Part shown: positions 29,681 through 38,133 of the stretch, in pieces
How positions within the stretch are numbered: the first letter of the stretch is position 1
Layout: each line of letters opens with the position of its first letter
DNA from: RYN-230 sp963834515
GTDB lineage: Bacteria; Actinomycetota; Actinomycetes; Streptosporangiales; Streptosporangiaceae
DNA length: 64,000 nucleotides
Direction: 5' to 3'
Assembly: GCA_963834515.1 (NCBI GenBank)
Contig: CAWICB010000007.1
Location: 62,001-126,000 of the forward strand
Made by a program: the position numbers and the translations under genes
Notes under the pieces: model-generated
Database searches by the model: none
Seen by the model: only the letters and a program-made list of their open reading frames with translations
What the model was told of the DNA's origin: nothing

Positions 29681-30036
29681 GCCCGGCCTCCGGCCAGCCC
29701 GGCCTGGCCGGCCAGGCCGGGCGCGCCGGCCACGGCCTGGACGGCGTGCGCGAAGCGCCGCCATTCGGTCCGCTCGGCGGCCAGCGCGGCGGCCCCCTGG
29801 GTGGTCAGCGCGTAGACACGGCGGCGCCGCCCGTCCCCATCGGCCCAGCTGCTGCTGAGCAGCCCGGCATCCTCGAGCCGGTGCAGGGCCGGGTACACGG
29901 TCCCCTCCGGCAGGTCGAATGTTCCCTCGCTGCGCTGGCGCAGGGCGGAGATCACCGCGTAGCCATGGGCGGGCCCGGCTGCGAGCACGGCCAGCAGCAG
30001 CAGGTCGAGATGTCCCTTGAGGCGTTCACGATTCAT
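29677..30036 (-). CDS. PadR-family transcriptional regulator
   Basis: A 119-residue PadR protein. The winged helix shows LLLLAVLAAGPAHGYAVISAL, then FDLPEGTVYPALHRLEDAGLL and the wing GRRRRVYALTTQG. The C-terminal dimerisation helix ends in an Ala/Gly-rich tail. It heads the two-gene operon with the HAAS protein and probably binds its own promoter. Confidence 0.9.
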   Translation of the reverse strand: MNRERLKGHLDLLLLAVLAAGPAHGYAVISALRQRSEGTFDLPEGTVYPALHRLEDAGLLSSSWADGDGRRRRVYALTTQGAAALAAERTEWRRFAHAVQAVAGAPGLAGQAGLAGGRA

Positions 30037-30069
30037 GCTAGGTGAGTCTATGCATAGGAATGCTAGGTG
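30035..30069. promoter_or_regulatory. Probable PadR operator: direct repeats around a palindrome
   Basis: ATGCTAGGTG occurs at 30035-30044 and again at 30060-30069, and between them lies the palindrome CTATGCATAG (30048-30057). It includes the first codon of the PadR gene. AT content is far above the surroundings. Confidence 0.5.
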
Positions 30070-30070
30070 T

Positions 30071-30289
30071 CTAGAGTGACCCCCGGGCGGCTACCCACTC
30101 CACCGGCTGCCCGGTGACCGCGGCGATTCGGTCATAGTCCGCGTCGTAGTGCAGCACGGTTGCACCGTGCTCCTCGGCGGTGGCCGCGATGATGAGATCA
30201 GGCAGCCGGAAATGCCGGTGCTGACTGGCGGCCGCCAGCAGCCGGTGCACGTGCAGAGCTCTCTGCATGGCGGCCGCGGTGACGTCCAT
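30071..30289 (-). pseudogene. Remnant of a VapC-type PIN-domain toxin
   Basis: 72 residues equal to the C-terminal half of a VapC RNase: RALHVHRLLAAASQHRHFRL, PDLIIAATAEEHGATVLHYD and DADYDRIAAVTGQPVEWV. The conserved acidic residues of the C-terminal half (PDLIIA, HYDADYD) are present. The N-terminal half with the first Asp, and any antitoxin, are missing; sequence upstream to 30448 is AT-richer and not PIN-like. It is likely inactive. Confidence 0.6.
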
Positions 30290-30448
30290 CCAGCGCTGCC
30301 CGCTGTGGGCCGCCCGGATTATTGGGACAACTGGAATGCGAATGCGATGAGGGCGAATTGGCGCGGTCTGCGGTGACCGGACAATGGCGGGCCGGTGAAC
30401 AACGGGAACGCTGCGGCGAACGGCCCGCCGGTCACCCGGCCGGCCGGT

Positions 30449-32785
30449 TCAGCTGCCTAGCCCGGCCAGCCGCCGGGCGGCGGATTCGATGGCCGCCTCG
30501 GACAGCAGCACCAGGCGGGCCGCCTCGCCCAGCGGGATGAAGCTGTCCGCACTGGTCACCCGGGCCACCTGGCCGCCGAATCCGGCGTCGGCCAGGGCGG
30601 TGACCACCGCCTCGGACACCCCGCCGGTGCGCCGGGTCTCGTCGGCCACCAGCACCCGGCCGGTTACCTCGGCCTCGCGCAGGATGTCGCCGGCCGGCAG
30701 CGGCGCGATCCAGCGCAGGTCGAGTACCCGGCAGCCGATACCGTCGGCGGCCAGCCGGGCCGCCACCCGCAGGCTCATCCACAGCCCGTTGCCGAACGTG
30801 ACGATGGTGAGGTCACGCCCGTCGCCGTGGCAGCGCGCCTGGCCCACCGGCACGTGCCCGGCGGGCCACGCCCCGGGCGGGTCATAGCGGGCCAGCCAGC
30901 CGCCGTCTCCCGGCTCAGCCAGGTCCCGGGTGTGATACAGCGCGATGGGCTCGAGGAACACGCATACCCGGCCGTCCGCTTCCGCGGCGGCCAGGCAGGT
31001 GCGCAGCATGGCAGGCGCGTCGTCAGGCCGGGCCGGGCACGCGATCAGCAGGCCCGGGATGTCGCGCAGGCTGGCCAGCGCGTTGTCGTTGTGGAAGTGC
31101 CCGCCGAAGCCCCGCTGGTAGGCCAGCCCGGCGATGCGGACCACCATCGGATTGCGGTACTGGCCCTGGGAGAAGAACGACAGCGTGGCCGCTTCGCCGC
31201 GGATCTGGTCGGCCGCGTTGTGCAGGTAGGCGAGGTACTGGATCTCTGGCACCGGGAGCAGCCCGGCCAGCCCGGCCCCCAGGGCCAGGCCCAGGATGGA
31301 CGACTCGTCGAGGAGCGTGTCGAATACCCGGGCCGCGCCGAACCGGTCCAGCAGGCCCCGGGTCACGCCGTACACCCCGCCCTTGCGCGCCACGTCCTCG
31401 CCGAACACCAGCATCCCGGGCCGGGCGGCCAGCGCGTCGGCCAGCGCCGCGTTGACCGACTGCGCCAGGGTCAGCCCGCCGGCCTGCTCGGGCAGCCGCC
31501 CGGCAAAGGCGTTATGCCGGGTAGCCGGGTCCGCGGCGTGGCACGCGCCGGCCCACACCTGGTCCGGCCGGTGCGGCGCGAGCGGGGCCATCACCTGCTG
31601 CGCGGAGGCCAGCCGCGGCGCCTCGGCCAGTTCCCCGGCCAGGCCGAGCACGTGGGCGCGGGACTGCTCGTACCGGGCGATGACCTCAGCCGGGGTGAGC
31701 ACACCCGCGCTGACCAGCAGCCGGGCGGTGCCCAGCAGCGGGTCGGCGGCCAGGTCGGCGGCCAGGTCAGCCGGGGTGCGGTAGCCGCTCTCCACGTCCG
31801 ACCCGGCGTGGCCACCGAACCGGACCACGTCCAGGTGCAGGATCGCGGGGGAACGCCGCGTGCGGGCCCAGGCCGCGGCGGCCAGCGCCGTGTCATAGAC
31901 CGCGGCCAGGTCGGCGCCGTCGGCGTGGAAGTAACCGATGCCCGGCACGGCCCGGGTGGCCGCCGCGACCCAGCCGGGCGGGGTCCGCACGCTGATGCCC
32001 AGCCCATTGTCCTCGACCACGATCAGCAGCGGCAGCGGCAGGCGCTGGAACGCGCAGTACGCGGCGGCGTTGACCGCCCCGGCCGCGGTGGAATGGTTCA
32101 CCGACGCGTCGCCCATGCTGGCCACCACGATCGCGTCGGCGGGCCAGCCGGTGCGCTGGCCCAGCCGGGCGGCCCGGTCCAGGGCGAAGGCCAGCCCCAT
32201 GGCCCGGGGCAGGTGCGACGCGATGGTCGAGGTCTGCGGGATCACGTTGAGCGCCCGGCTGCCGAATACCTTGTGCCGGCCACCCGCGATCGGCTCCGCC
32301 GCGGCCGCCACCAGGCCGAGCAGCACGTCCCGTACGCCGTCCTGAGGCGGGCTGGCCTGCTGGGCGCGAGCCAGGTAGAACGCCCCGGACCGGTAATGCA
32401 GCAGGGCCGGGTCGGTGAGCCGCAGTGCGGCCGCCACGCCGGCGTTACCCTCGTGCCCGGACGAGCCGATGGTGTAGAAGCCGGTGCCGCGGGCGCGCAG
32501 CCAGCGCGCGGCCACGTCAAGGTGCCGGCTGGCCAGCTGGGCGTCGAACAGGTCCAGGCCGTGCTGCCCGGTCAGCGCCGAACCCGCCCGGACCGCCGCC
32601 GCACCGTCCGGCCAGTGCCCGGAGCTGTCCGCTGCCACGGCGGCTGGCCACCGCTCAGCGCGGATCGGCGATCGGGGGGTTCCGGGGGGTCGCCCCGCCG
32701 GGCCAGCACTCTTCCCATCCAGCGTGGCGGCCATCTCGGCGAAGTGCAGTTCCACCGGGTCTCGCTCGGCCTGCTCGGTGCTCAT
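30449..32785 (-). CDS. One-chain 2-oxoacid dehydrogenase E1 (alpha and beta fused), TPP-dependent
   Basis: A 778-residue protein. Residues about 70-400 match the E1-alpha part: TPP motif GDASVNHSTAAGAVNAAAYCA with VEDNGLGIS. Residues about 440-775 match E1-beta: LVFGEDVARKGGVYGVTRGL, PVPEIQYLAYLHNAADQIRGE, and VLVADETRRTGG near the C-terminus. The family oxidatively decarboxylates branched-chain 2-oxoacids or pyruvate, normally with E2 and E3, which are not in the window. Start ATG at 32785 (MSTEQAERD). Residues about 26-40 (AGPAGRPPGTPRSPI) are encoded by a dispersed hairpin repeat. No obvious operon partner. Confidence 0.85.
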   Translation of the reverse strand: MSTEQAERDPVELHFAEMAATLDGKSAGPAGRPPGTPRSPIRAERWPAAVAADSSGHWPDGAAAVRAGSALTGQHGLDLFDAQLASRHLDVAARWLRARGTGFYTIGSSGHEGNAGVAAALRLTDPALLHYRSGAFYLARAQQASPPQDGVRDVLLGLVAAAAEPIAGGRHKVFGSRALNVIPQTSTIASHLPRAMGLAFALDRAARLGQRTGWPADAIVVASMGDASVNHSTAAGAVNAAAYCAFQRLPLPLLIVVEDNGLGISVRTPPGWVAAATRAVPGIGYFHADGADLAAVYDTALAAAAWARTRRSPAILHLDVVRFGGHAGSDVESGYRTPADLAADLAADPLLGTARLLVSAGVLTPAEVIARYEQSRAHVLGLAGELAEAPRLASAQQVMAPLAPHRPDQVWAGACHAADPATRHNAFAGRLPEQAGGLTLAQSVNAALADALAARPGMLVFGEDVARKGGVYGVTRGLLDRFGAARVFDTLLDESSILGLALGAGLAGLLPVPEIQYLAYLHNAADQIRGEAATLSFFSQGQYRNPMVVRIAGLAYQRGFGGHFHNDNALASLRDIPGLLIACPARPDDAPAMLRTCLAAAEADGRVCVFLEPIALYHTRDLAEPGDGGWLARYDPPGAWPAGHVPVGQARCHGDGRDLTIVTFGNGLWMSLRVAARLAADGIGCRVLDLRWIAPLPAGDILREAEVTGRVLVADETRRTGGVSEAVVTALADAGFGGQVARVTSADSFIPLGEAARLVLLSEAAIESAARRLAGLGS
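32667..32707 (+). repeat. Dispersed GC hairpin repeat, copy B (in coding sequence)
   Basis: GGCGATCGGGGGGTTCCGG followed by GGGGTCGCCCCGCCGGGCCAGC. It shares GGCGATCGGGGGGTT with copy C and the CCGGGGGGTCGCCCC hairpin with copy A. It lies within the N-terminal codons of the E1 gene on the other strand and keeps the frame open. Confidence 0.65.
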
Positions 32786-32840
32786 TCCTCTACGGTAGGT
32801 GGCAGTACGGTGCGGTACCGGTGCTGGGGAGGAGACCCTG

Positions 32841-33875
32841 ATGCTGCCCTGGTCGGCCGACCTGGCTGGGCGAATCGACGAGCACGTGATCACCAGCGAG
32901 CTACTCCACGGCAACCCGCTGGGCGACCCGGCGGAGCGCCCGCTGTGGGTGTACGTGCCGCCCGGCTACGACGCGGACGCTGGCCGCCGGTACCCCGCGG
33001 TGTACGTGATCCAGGGGTACACCGGGCACGTGGCCATGTGGCGCAACCGGTCCCCGTACCGCCAGCCGTTCCCGGAAACGGCCGACGCGGTGTTCCGGAC
33101 CGGCCAGGCGCCCGGCGCCATCGTCGTGTACGTGGACGCGTGGACCAGCTACGGCGGCAGCCAGTTCGTCGACTCACCGGGCACCGGCCGGTACCACTCC
33201 TACCTGTGCAACGAGGTCGTGCCCTGGGTGGACGCGCACTACCGGACGCTGGATGCCGCCGCACACCGCGCGATCATGGGCAAGTCCAGCGGCGGGTTCG
33301 GTGCGATGATCACCCCGATGCTGCGACCCGACCTGTTCGGCGCGCTGGCCACGCACGCTGGTGACTCGCTCTACGAGCTGAGCTACATCCCGGAGTTCGG
33401 CAAGTCCGTGCGGCATCTGCGGGATTACGACGGGGACATCTGGAAGTGGTGGGATGACTTCCGGTCGCGTCCCTCGTTCACCAAGGAAGCCGACCACGAC
33501 CTGCTCATGCTGCTCGGTGTGTCGGCCTGCTTCTCGGCCCGCGAGGACGGCACCGTGGAGCTGCCGTTCGAGCCGCTGACCGGGCAGCTCCGGCCCGAGG
33601 TGTGGCAGCGCTGGCTGGACTGGGACCCGGTCCGGATGGCGCCGCAGTACGCCGGGCAGCTGCGCGGGCTGGCCGGCATCTGGATCGACGCCGGTAAGCG
33701 GGACGAATGGTTCCTCGACGTGGGCGCGACAGCGTTCCGCGAGGCGCTGCGCGCGGCCGGGGTAGCGGACGAGGTCATCCACTTCGAGCTGTTCGAGGCC
33801 ACCCACATGGGCATCGACTACCGGTACCCGATGTCGCTGGCCTGGCTGGCCGGCCGCATCGCCGCGGCGGGCTGA
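32841..33875 (+). CDS. Putative esterase (enterochelin-esterase/antigen-85-like fold)
   Basis: A 344-residue alpha/beta hydrolase of the putative esterase family. LWVYVPPGYDADAGRRYPAV starts the domain, the nucleophile elbow is GKSSGGFGAM (Ser about residue 150), and a late His is in EATHMGIDYRYP. No signal peptide, so it is cytoplasmic. GGAGG lies before the ATG at 32841. It is divergent from the E1 gene with a 55-base gap. The substrate is unknown. Confidence 0.8.
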   Translation: MLPWSADLAGRIDEHVITSELLHGNPLGDPAERPLWVYVPPGYDADAGRRYPAVYVIQGYTGHVAMWRNRSPYRQPFPETADAVFRTGQAPGAIVVYVDAWTSYGGSQFVDSPGTGRYHSYLCNEVVPWVDAHYRTLDAAAHRAIMGKSSGGFGAMITPMLRPDLFGALATHAGDSLYELSYIPEFGKSVRHLRDYDGDIWKWWDDFRSRPSFTKEADHDLLMLLGVSACFSAREDGTVELPFEPLTGQLRPEVWQRWLDWDPVRMAPQYAGQLRGLAGIWIDAGKRDEWFLDVGATAFREALRAAGVADEVIHFELFEATHMGIDYRYPMSLAWLAGRIAAAG

Positions 33876-34015
33876 CCCCGGCCGCCGCGGCTGTATCAGG
33901 GATTACGTCTTTCTTACCGGCGCGCTGGCCGTAGTCCGGCGGGTGAACGACGGCACCTAGCGTTACGTGCCCGGGGGTATATGTCCGCCCCTACCCCGAT
34001 GAGCGGAGAGACCCG

Positions 34016-34654
34016 ATGCGTTACCGCAAATGGACGCCCGCGGTGCTGGCCATACCCGCACTGCTGCTGGCCGCGTGCGGCAGCAGCACCTCGCCCAGCT
34101 CGGCGAGCGGCAGTTACGGCTCGTCCATGTCCACCAAGTCGAGCATGTCGTCGGGCATGTCGAGCAAGGGCAAGGGCAAGAGCAAGAGCGGCAGCTCCGG
34201 CATGATGTCCGCCGGCACCGCCACGCTGATGAAGATCAAGACGAGCATCGGCCCGGTACTGGCCAACGCCAAGGGCTTCACCTTGTACTGGTACAGCAAG
34301 GATACCGGGATGACCTCGGCGTGCACCGGCGGCTGCGCGACCGCCTGGCCGCCGCTCACCGGGAAGCCGATGGCGGCGATGGGGGTCCGGCTGACCGGCA
34401 AGTTCGGCACCATCACCCGGGCCGGCGGGATGCTGCAGGCTACGTACAAGGGCCACCCGCTGTACCTGTACGCGGGCGACACCGCCCCGGGCCAGGTCAA
34501 GGGCAACGGGCTGGGTGGCGTCTGGCACGCGCTCCGGGTCAACGCCATCGACGCCGTGTCGGTCAGCTCGATGATGATGGGCTCCGGCTCGTCACCGAGC
34601 CCCAAGGCCAGCTCGTCGATGGGCAGCGGCGGCGGCGGAGGCGGAGGGTATTAG
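34016..34654 (+). CDS. Lipoprotein with secreted repeats of unknown function (Lipoprotein_15)
   Basis: 212 residues. The signal peptide ends in the lipobox LLAAC (Cys at about 19). A 45-residue Ser/Lys/Gly/Met linker follows. Then two copies of the PF03640-type repeat are seen: GFTLYWYSKDTG...CTGGCATAWPPL and GHPLYLYAGDTAPGQVKGNG. The tail is Gly-rich. It should be anchored on the outer face of the membrane. The 140-base upstream gap carries its promoter. Function of the family is not known. Confidence 0.87.
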   Translation: MRYRKWTPAVLAIPALLLAACGSSTSPSSASGSYGSSMSTKSSMSSGMSSKGKGKSKSGSSGMMSAGTATLMKIKTSIGPVLANAKGFTLYWYSKDTGMTSACTGGCATAWPPLTGKPMAAMGVRLTGKFGTITRAGGMLQATYKGHPLYLYAGDTAPGQVKGNGLGGVWHALRVNAIDAVSVSSMMMGSGSSPSPKASSSMGSGGGGGGGY

Positions 34655-34671
34655 GCCAGCCCCGCCCCGCA

Positions 34672-34715
34672 ACCACGAGCCCCTTCGCTGTCACTGCTGC
34701 AAGGGGCTCGGTGGT
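34672..34715. terminator. Bidirectional terminator
   Basis: ACCACGAGCCCCTT (34672-34685) and AAGGGGCTCGGTGGT (34701-34715) form a long stem with one bulged base and a 15-base loop, between the convergent lipoprotein and GntR genes. Confidence 0.75.
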
Positions 34716-35491
34716 CAGCGGGCCGACTCGCCGAACAGGTCATTGTTCACCCGGGCCAGGTGCACCCGCATCGCCTCGGTGGCCCGGTCGCTGTCCCGGG
34801 CGCGCAGTGCCGCGACCAGCTCGGCGTGGTCGGCCTGGTACCGCTCCCGGCGTTCCCGGGATGCGCTGCGCCGTTTCAGGTCGCCCCACGAGTGCCCGTG
34901 CCGGGCTGACTCGATGACCGCGTACAGCTGGCCGAGCAGCGGGCTGTGGCTGGCCGCCATGACCGTGCGGTGCAGGGCCAGGTCCCAGTTCTCGAACTCG
35001 TCGTAACTGCGCGCCTGGGCCCCGCCGGCCAGGCAGCGGTCCAGCTCCTTGAAGTCAGCGGCGGTCGCCCAGGCCACCACCAGCGGCATGGCCAGCGGTT
35101 CCACCAGCCGCCGGATCGTCATTACGTCCGCGGGCGCGAAGCCGTCGGCCGTCTCCACCTCGCGCGGCCGTCCCGGGGCGGGGGACCCCCCGTTCCCGGC
35201 CCGCCGGCCGGGGGCCGGGCCGCCGTCCGCCGCGCTGGCTGGCCCAGGGTCGCGGCGCAGGAAGGTGCCCCGGCCGACCTCACGGGAGATGTGCCCCTCC
35301 GCCTCCAGCACGGCCAGCGCCTGCCGGATCGAGGTCCGGGTCGCGCCCATGTCGGCGGCCAGCTTGCGCTCGGTGGGCAGCCGCGCTCCCGGGCCCAGGC
35401 CAGCCCGGGCCGACTCGGCCAGTATCAGCTCGGCCAGCCGGTATCTCAGCTGGGCCGGCAACGGGGCGGCGGCCCCGGCTCCGTTCCCCAT
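34715..35491 (-). CDS. GntR/FadR-family regulator
   Basis: A 258-residue regulator. The winged-helix domain has RYRLAELILAESARAGLGPG, LAADMGATRTSIRQALAVLE and GRGTFLRRD. An unusual Pro/Gly/Ala-rich linker (about 85-115) precedes the FCD domain (MTIRRLVEPLAMPLV, DLALHRTVMAASHSPLL with its conserved D/H, and HAELVAALRARDSD). It is divergent from a FAH-family gene and the ABC importer, which it probably controls. ATG at 35491 chosen; an in-frame TTG lies at 35509. A C/G-rich hairpin lies in the linker DNA. Confidence 0.85.
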   Translation of the reverse strand: MGNGAGAAAPLPAQLRYRLAELILAESARAGLGPGARLPTERKLAADMGATRTSIRQALAVLEAEGHISREVGRGTFLRRDPGPASAADGGPAPGRRAGNGGSPAPGRPREVETADGFAPADVMTIRRLVEPLAMPLVVAWATAADFKELDRCLAGGAQARSYDEFENWDLALHRTVMAASHSPLLGQLYAVIESARHGHSWGDLKRRSASRERRERYQADHAELVAALRARDSDRATEAMRVHLARVNNDLFGESAR

Positions 35492-35493
35492 GT

Positions 35494-35640
35494 CAACCAA
35501 TCGTACCAATCGAGATCAGACCGTGACTAGCGGACGGCGTTAATTTCGTCTTAACCCTATTGACCGTCTTCTTGCAGAACACCTATGCTCAACCAATCCA
35601 GTGTATACAACCAATTAGGCAGCATACTCAACCAATCCAG
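35494..35640. promoter_or_regulatory. Cluster of CAACCAAT repeats in the divergent promoter region
   Basis: CAACCAAT occurs at 35494-35501, 35591-35597 (within CTCAACCAATCCAG, 35588-35601), 35608-35615 and again within CTCAACCAATCCAG at 35627-35640. The two 14-base copies are identical and 39 bases apart. The gap also holds the lowest-GC stretch nearby. It probably binds the GntR regulator or another protein, and carries both promoters. Confidence 0.6.
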
Positions 35641-35704
35641 CCAGCGGCCAGACGGCCCGCCCGATGACCGCACCAGCATCCCCGCGACTAAGGAGATCGG
35701 GCAC

Positions 35705-36610
35705 GTGAGGCTCGCCAGCATTGCCACCCCTGACGGACTTCGGCTGCACGTCCGGGCCCGGTCCGGCTACGTCAACGTCGCCGGGGCCACAGGGGACCCC
35801 CGGTTCGCCTCGCTGCACTACGTCCTCGGCGCGGGCCTGCCCGCCATGGACACCATCCGGCCGCTTCAGGACCTGGACGGGCGCGAGGTGGCCGAGGCGG
35901 ACTTCGGGCCTGCGGTACCGCAGCCGCCGCGCATCCTGTGCCTCGGCCTGAACTACAGCGAGCATGCCCTGGAGGGCGGCCGGGCCGTGCCGACCTGGCC
36001 GGACGCGTTCGTGCGGGGCGCGGACAGCGTGCTCGGCCCGTACGCCGACCTGGTCAAGCCGGCCCTTACCGGGCGGTTCGACTACGAGGCGGAGCTGGGC
36101 GTCGTGATCGGCGCGGGCGGCCGGTACATCACCGCCGACAAGGCCCTCGACGCCATCGCGGGTTTCGTCGTGCTGAACGACGCGTCCGCCCGGGACTGGC
36201 AGCGGGCCGCGAGCCAGTGGACCGCGGGCAAGAACTTCGAGGGCAGCATGCCCATCGGCCCCGAGGTGGTCACCCCCGACGAACTCGACGTGTCTGACCT
36301 GGCCATCAGTTCCCGGCTGAACGGCCAGGTCATGCAGTCGGCCCGGACCTCGCTGATGCTCGTCGACGTGCCCAGCGCGGTCGAGTTCTTCTCCTCCTTC
36401 ACCCGGCTGGTCCCCGGTGACGTGATCGCCACCGGTACGCCCGGCGGTGTCGGCTTCGCCCGCACGCCACCGGTCTGGATGCAGCCCGGGGACGTCATCG
36501 AAATCACCGTCGAAGGGCTCGGCACCATCCGGAACCGGGTGGTGGCCGAGGAGGGCGCGCCCGCGGACTGGCGCTGGCGCCCCGGCAGCCCACTGAAGAG
36601 CGGCTTCTGA
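35705..36610 (+). CDS. Fumarylacetoacetate hydrolase family enzyme
   Basis: A 301-residue protein with N-terminal extension (VRLASIATPDGLRLHV) and a FAH domain. ILCLGLNYSEHA holds the active-site start, FDYEAELGVVIG gives metal-binding Glu residues, FVVLNDASARDWQ adds Asp, and IATGTPGGVGFARTPP closes. The family cleaves or hydrates 2-oxo acids and beta-diketones in aromatic or sugar catabolism. GTG at 35705 follows AAGGAGA; the frame is open to 35585 through repeat DNA but that part is not protein-like. It is probably co-transcribed with the importer 100 bases downstream, so its substrate may be what is imported. Confidence 0.87.
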   Translation: MRLASIATPDGLRLHVRARSGYVNVAGATGDPRFASLHYVLGAGLPAMDTIRPLQDLDGREVAEADFGPAVPQPPRILCLGLNYSEHALEGGRAVPTWPDAFVRGADSVLGPYADLVKPALTGRFDYEAELGVVIGAGGRYITADKALDAIAGFVVLNDASARDWQRAASQWTAGKNFEGSMPIGPEVVTPDELDVSDLAISSRLNGQVMQSARTSLMLVDVPSAVEFFSSFTRLVPGDVIATGTPGGVGFARTPPVWMQPGDVIEITVEGLGTIRNRVVAEEGAPADWRWRPGSPLKSGF

Positions 36611-36710
36611 TCCGCCCGTCCCGCGCCGTCCCGCAGCCGGCAGAAGGTACCCGGCTAGCAGTCAACGAGTCAGTCCAGCAACGTCACTCCACCAAGGTTG
36701 GAGGGGGACA

Positions 36711-38030
36711 ATGAAGTTCACGACCCTCACAGCGGCACTCGGCGCGGTGGTGCTCGCCGCCGGGCTGGCCGCCTGCGGCAGTTCTGGCGGCTCCACGTCG
36801 GCCAGCAGCAGTTCCGGCACCGGGTCGGGCAAGCTGACCATCGCCGACGTGGCCCCGTTCAGCGGCGCCGACGCCGCTCTCGGCCCCACGTACCTGGCTT
36901 CCTGCTACGGCGCGACCGCGACCATCAACAAGGCGGGCGGGGTCCTGGGCCATACCCTGACCTGCAAGAGTGTGGACACCCGCGGGGAGCCGGCCGACGC
37001 CGTGCCCGCGGTGAACCAGATGTTCGCCTCGACCCCCAGCCTGGCCCTGGTCATCGGCTGCACCTCGGACGAGGCGGCCTCGGTCGTGCCGATCATCAAC
37101 TCGCACAAGATGGCCATGTTCTGCATGACCGGGCAGTCCGAGTTCGATCACGTGCACTTCCCGTACTTCTACCGGCTGGTCCCGCCAGACCTGGAGGAGT
37201 CCTACGCCATGGTGGCGATCGCCCAGGAACTGCACTACAAGCGGATCGCCCTGGCGTTCGGCAACGACATCGGGTCGCAGACGTTCATCCAGCCCGCGAT
37301 CGCCGCGCTGAAGAAGGCGGGCATCACGCTGACCACCAACCAGACCCTCGACCTGACCGCGACCACGTTCCGCACCGAGGCCGAGGCGATCATCCAGTCG
37401 CACCCGGACGCCATCATGACCGAGGCGCTCGGCTCCGCCGACCCGACCCTGTTCGCCGAGATCAAGCAGCTCAACCACGGCAAGATGATCCCGATCATCG
37501 GCACCTCGGCGGCTATCTCGCCGGCCTTCTTCAAGTCGGCCGCGGCGGCCGTCGGCGCCAGCACGTTCGCCAGCGCCTTCCACGCCGACAACTTGGTGGT
37601 TGAGTCCTCCGGGCCGGCGTTCGCCGCGTTCAAGACCTCACTGCTGTCCCAGCAGGGCAAGGTCCCCGGGGCCACCGGTGACTTCACCACCTACCTGAGT
37701 GCCCCGGGCGGCGTGCACCTGTACGACGGGATCAACCTGGCCGCGCTGGCCATGCTCATGTCCAAGAGCACCAGCCCCAGCGTGTACGGGCCGGACATCA
37801 TCAAGATCGGGGACGGGGTGCCTGGCGCCACCGTCTGCTACTCGTTCGCCGGCTGCGCCGCCGCACTCAAAGCGGGCAAGTCGATCCGGTACGAGGGACC
37901 GGGCGGGCCGACCAGCTTCGACGGTTACCACGACTCGACCGGCATCTTCCAGATCGACACGTACAGCCCGTCGGGCACGGTGAACGTGGTCGGCAACCTG
38001 ACCGCGGCCCAGCTGAGGGCGCTGTCTTGA
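36711..38030 (+). CDS. Branched-chain-type ABC transporter substrate-binding lipoprotein
   Basis: 439 residues. Signal peptide with lipobox LAAGLAAC (Cys about residue 22), a Ser/Gly linker, then a type I periplasmic fold (Peripla_BP_6): LTIADVAPFSGADAALG, GCTSDEAASVVPIIN, YFYRLVPPDLEESYAM, and FQIDTYSPSGTVNVV near the end. GGAGGGGG precedes the ATG. It delivers a substrate to the permeases encoded next. Branched-chain amino acids are only one possible ligand; the FAH neighbour hints at an organic acid. Confidence 0.88.
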   Translation: MKFTTLTAALGAVVLAAGLAACGSSGGSTSASSSSGTGSGKLTIADVAPFSGADAALGPTYLASCYGATATINKAGGVLGHTLTCKSVDTRGEPADAVPAVNQMFASTPSLALVIGCTSDEAASVVPIINSHKMAMFCMTGQSEFDHVHFPYFYRLVPPDLEESYAMVAIAQELHYKRIALAFGNDIGSQTFIQPAIAALKKAGITLTTNQTLDLTATTFRTEAEAIIQSHPDAIMTEALGSADPTLFAEIKQLNHGKMIPIIGTSAAISPAFFKSAAAAVGASTFASAFHADNLVVESSGPAFAAFKTSLLSQQGKVPGATGDFTTYLSAPGGVHLYDGINLAALAMLMSKSTSPSVYGPDIIKIGDGVPGATVCYSFAGCAAALKAGKSIRYEGPGGPTSFDGYHDSTGIFQIDTYSPSGTVNVVGNLTAAQLRALS

Positions 38031-38133
38031 CGCTGAGCCCGGCCCTCCGGAGCCAGGCCGTGGCCGTGCCCACCCCCCCGGGGCGGCCACGGCCTGCCGG
38101 GCCGGGCCGGGCCCGGCGGGGCGGGGCCGCCGG

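Noticed and set aside
30827..33364. 845-codon plus-strand frame opposite the E1 gene
   Set aside because: No family motif; the TPP-binding and transketolase motifs are clear on the minus strand, and the frame then overlaps the esterase out of phase.
35160..35240. GC hairpin in the GntR linker as a sixth repeat copy
   Set aside because: GGGGGACCCCCCGTTCCC is only loosely similar; the conserved flanks are missing.
35585..35704. Upstream ATG that would lengthen the FAH-family protein by 40 residues
   Set aside because: The extra residues are encoded by CAACCAAT repeat DNA, and the GTG at 35705 has a proper ribosome site.
38040..38133. G/C runs between livK and livH as another copy of the dispersed repeat
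   Set aside because: It shares only C7 and G-rich stretches with the repeat and lacks the GGCGATCGGG core and hairpin order.
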